This document shows positions 63,998-64,000 of a stretch of 64,000 bases of DNA, one piece after another. Under the pieces are notes generated by a model, which searched no databases, was not told where the DNA came from, and saw only the letters and a program-made list of their open reading frames with translations. The position numbers were made by a program, and so were the translations under genes. Source of the DNA: Pyrinomonadaceae bacterium (GTDB taxonomy: Bacteria; Acidobacteriota; Blastocatellia; Pyrinomonadales; Pyrinomonadaceae); the NCBI GenBank assembly GCA_026129865.1, contig JAHCHG010000001.1, forward strand, positions 558,001 through 622,000, written 5' to 3'. Each line of letters begins with the position of its first letter. The stretch's first letter is position 1.

Positions 63998-64000
63998 TAA

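Overview
The window reads as chromosomal DNA of a free-living Gram-negative heterotroph, most likely Acidobacteriota of the Blastocatellia/Pyrinomonas type. This is inference, not proof. It rests on moderate GC, frequent TTG/GTG starts, a cyanophycin cphA/cphB pair, SpeA-type arginine decarboxylase, a secreted reprolysin-like protease ending in FG-GAP repeats, abundant TPR/HEAT proteins and a CIRCE-controlled groESL operon. There is no rRNA, no intact insertion sequence, no prophage and no CRISPR array.

Layout. 1-3279: cyanophycin synthesis and breakdown (cphA runs off the left edge; cphB). 3379-5835: ferrous iron uptake, feoA-feoB plus a small Cys-rich membrane protein, with an inverted repeat in the presumed promoter. 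6073-10996: tight six-gene reverse-strand run containing pyrF. 11075-12496: glnA between two clear terminators. 12728-14896: unknown membrane protein and a type IV pilin. 15299-19376: speA, a deoxyhypusine-synthase-like gene and speB, a polyamine route from arginine through agmatine to putrescine. 19482-22770: HtrA protease, tRNA-Pro(GGG), a MerR regulator and thiL. 22771-24035: long non-coding stretch with a strong promoter, an undescribed 50-codon Cys-containing ORF, a terminator and further strong stem-loops. 24036-31751: 1262-residue secreted metalloprotease, RtcB RNA ligase, an AT-rich orphan gene with a tRNA-like relic, a PIN toxin-antitoxin pair and an HNH nuclease. 31825-40683: GGDEF/EAL protein, cysS, an ArnT-like glycosyltransferase, cysteine dioxygenase and DsbD. 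40930-45357: pyruvate dehydrogenase operon pdhA-pdhB-pdhC, interrupted between pdhA and pdhB by a decaying cassette (DUF4160/DUF2442, a relic of a second pdhB 5' end, hicB and a frameshifted hicA). 45400-63094: TPR protein, EamA exporter, LysR regulator, a possible leader RNA and lysA, HAD hydrolase, FAD oxidase carrying a heptanucleotide repeat, uvrB, peroxiredoxin, purC, Fis-type HTH, MOSC protein and groES-groEL. 63221-63997: a two-gene module of a DUF7689-like protein and a small helical partner, reaching the right edge.

How the parts connect. Arginine and nitrogen metabolism recur: GlnA assimilates ammonium, CphA/CphB store and release Asp-Arg, and SpeA/SpeB turn arginine into putrescine, which the DHS-like enzyme may use further. 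Sulfur and redox functions also recur (CysS, cysteine dioxygenase, DsbD, PrxQ-like peroxiredoxin).

The most unusual places are the cassette inside the pdh operon, the structured non-coding region at 22.8-23.4 kb, the possible leader RNA before lysA, and the DHS-like enzyme inside the polyamine cluster.
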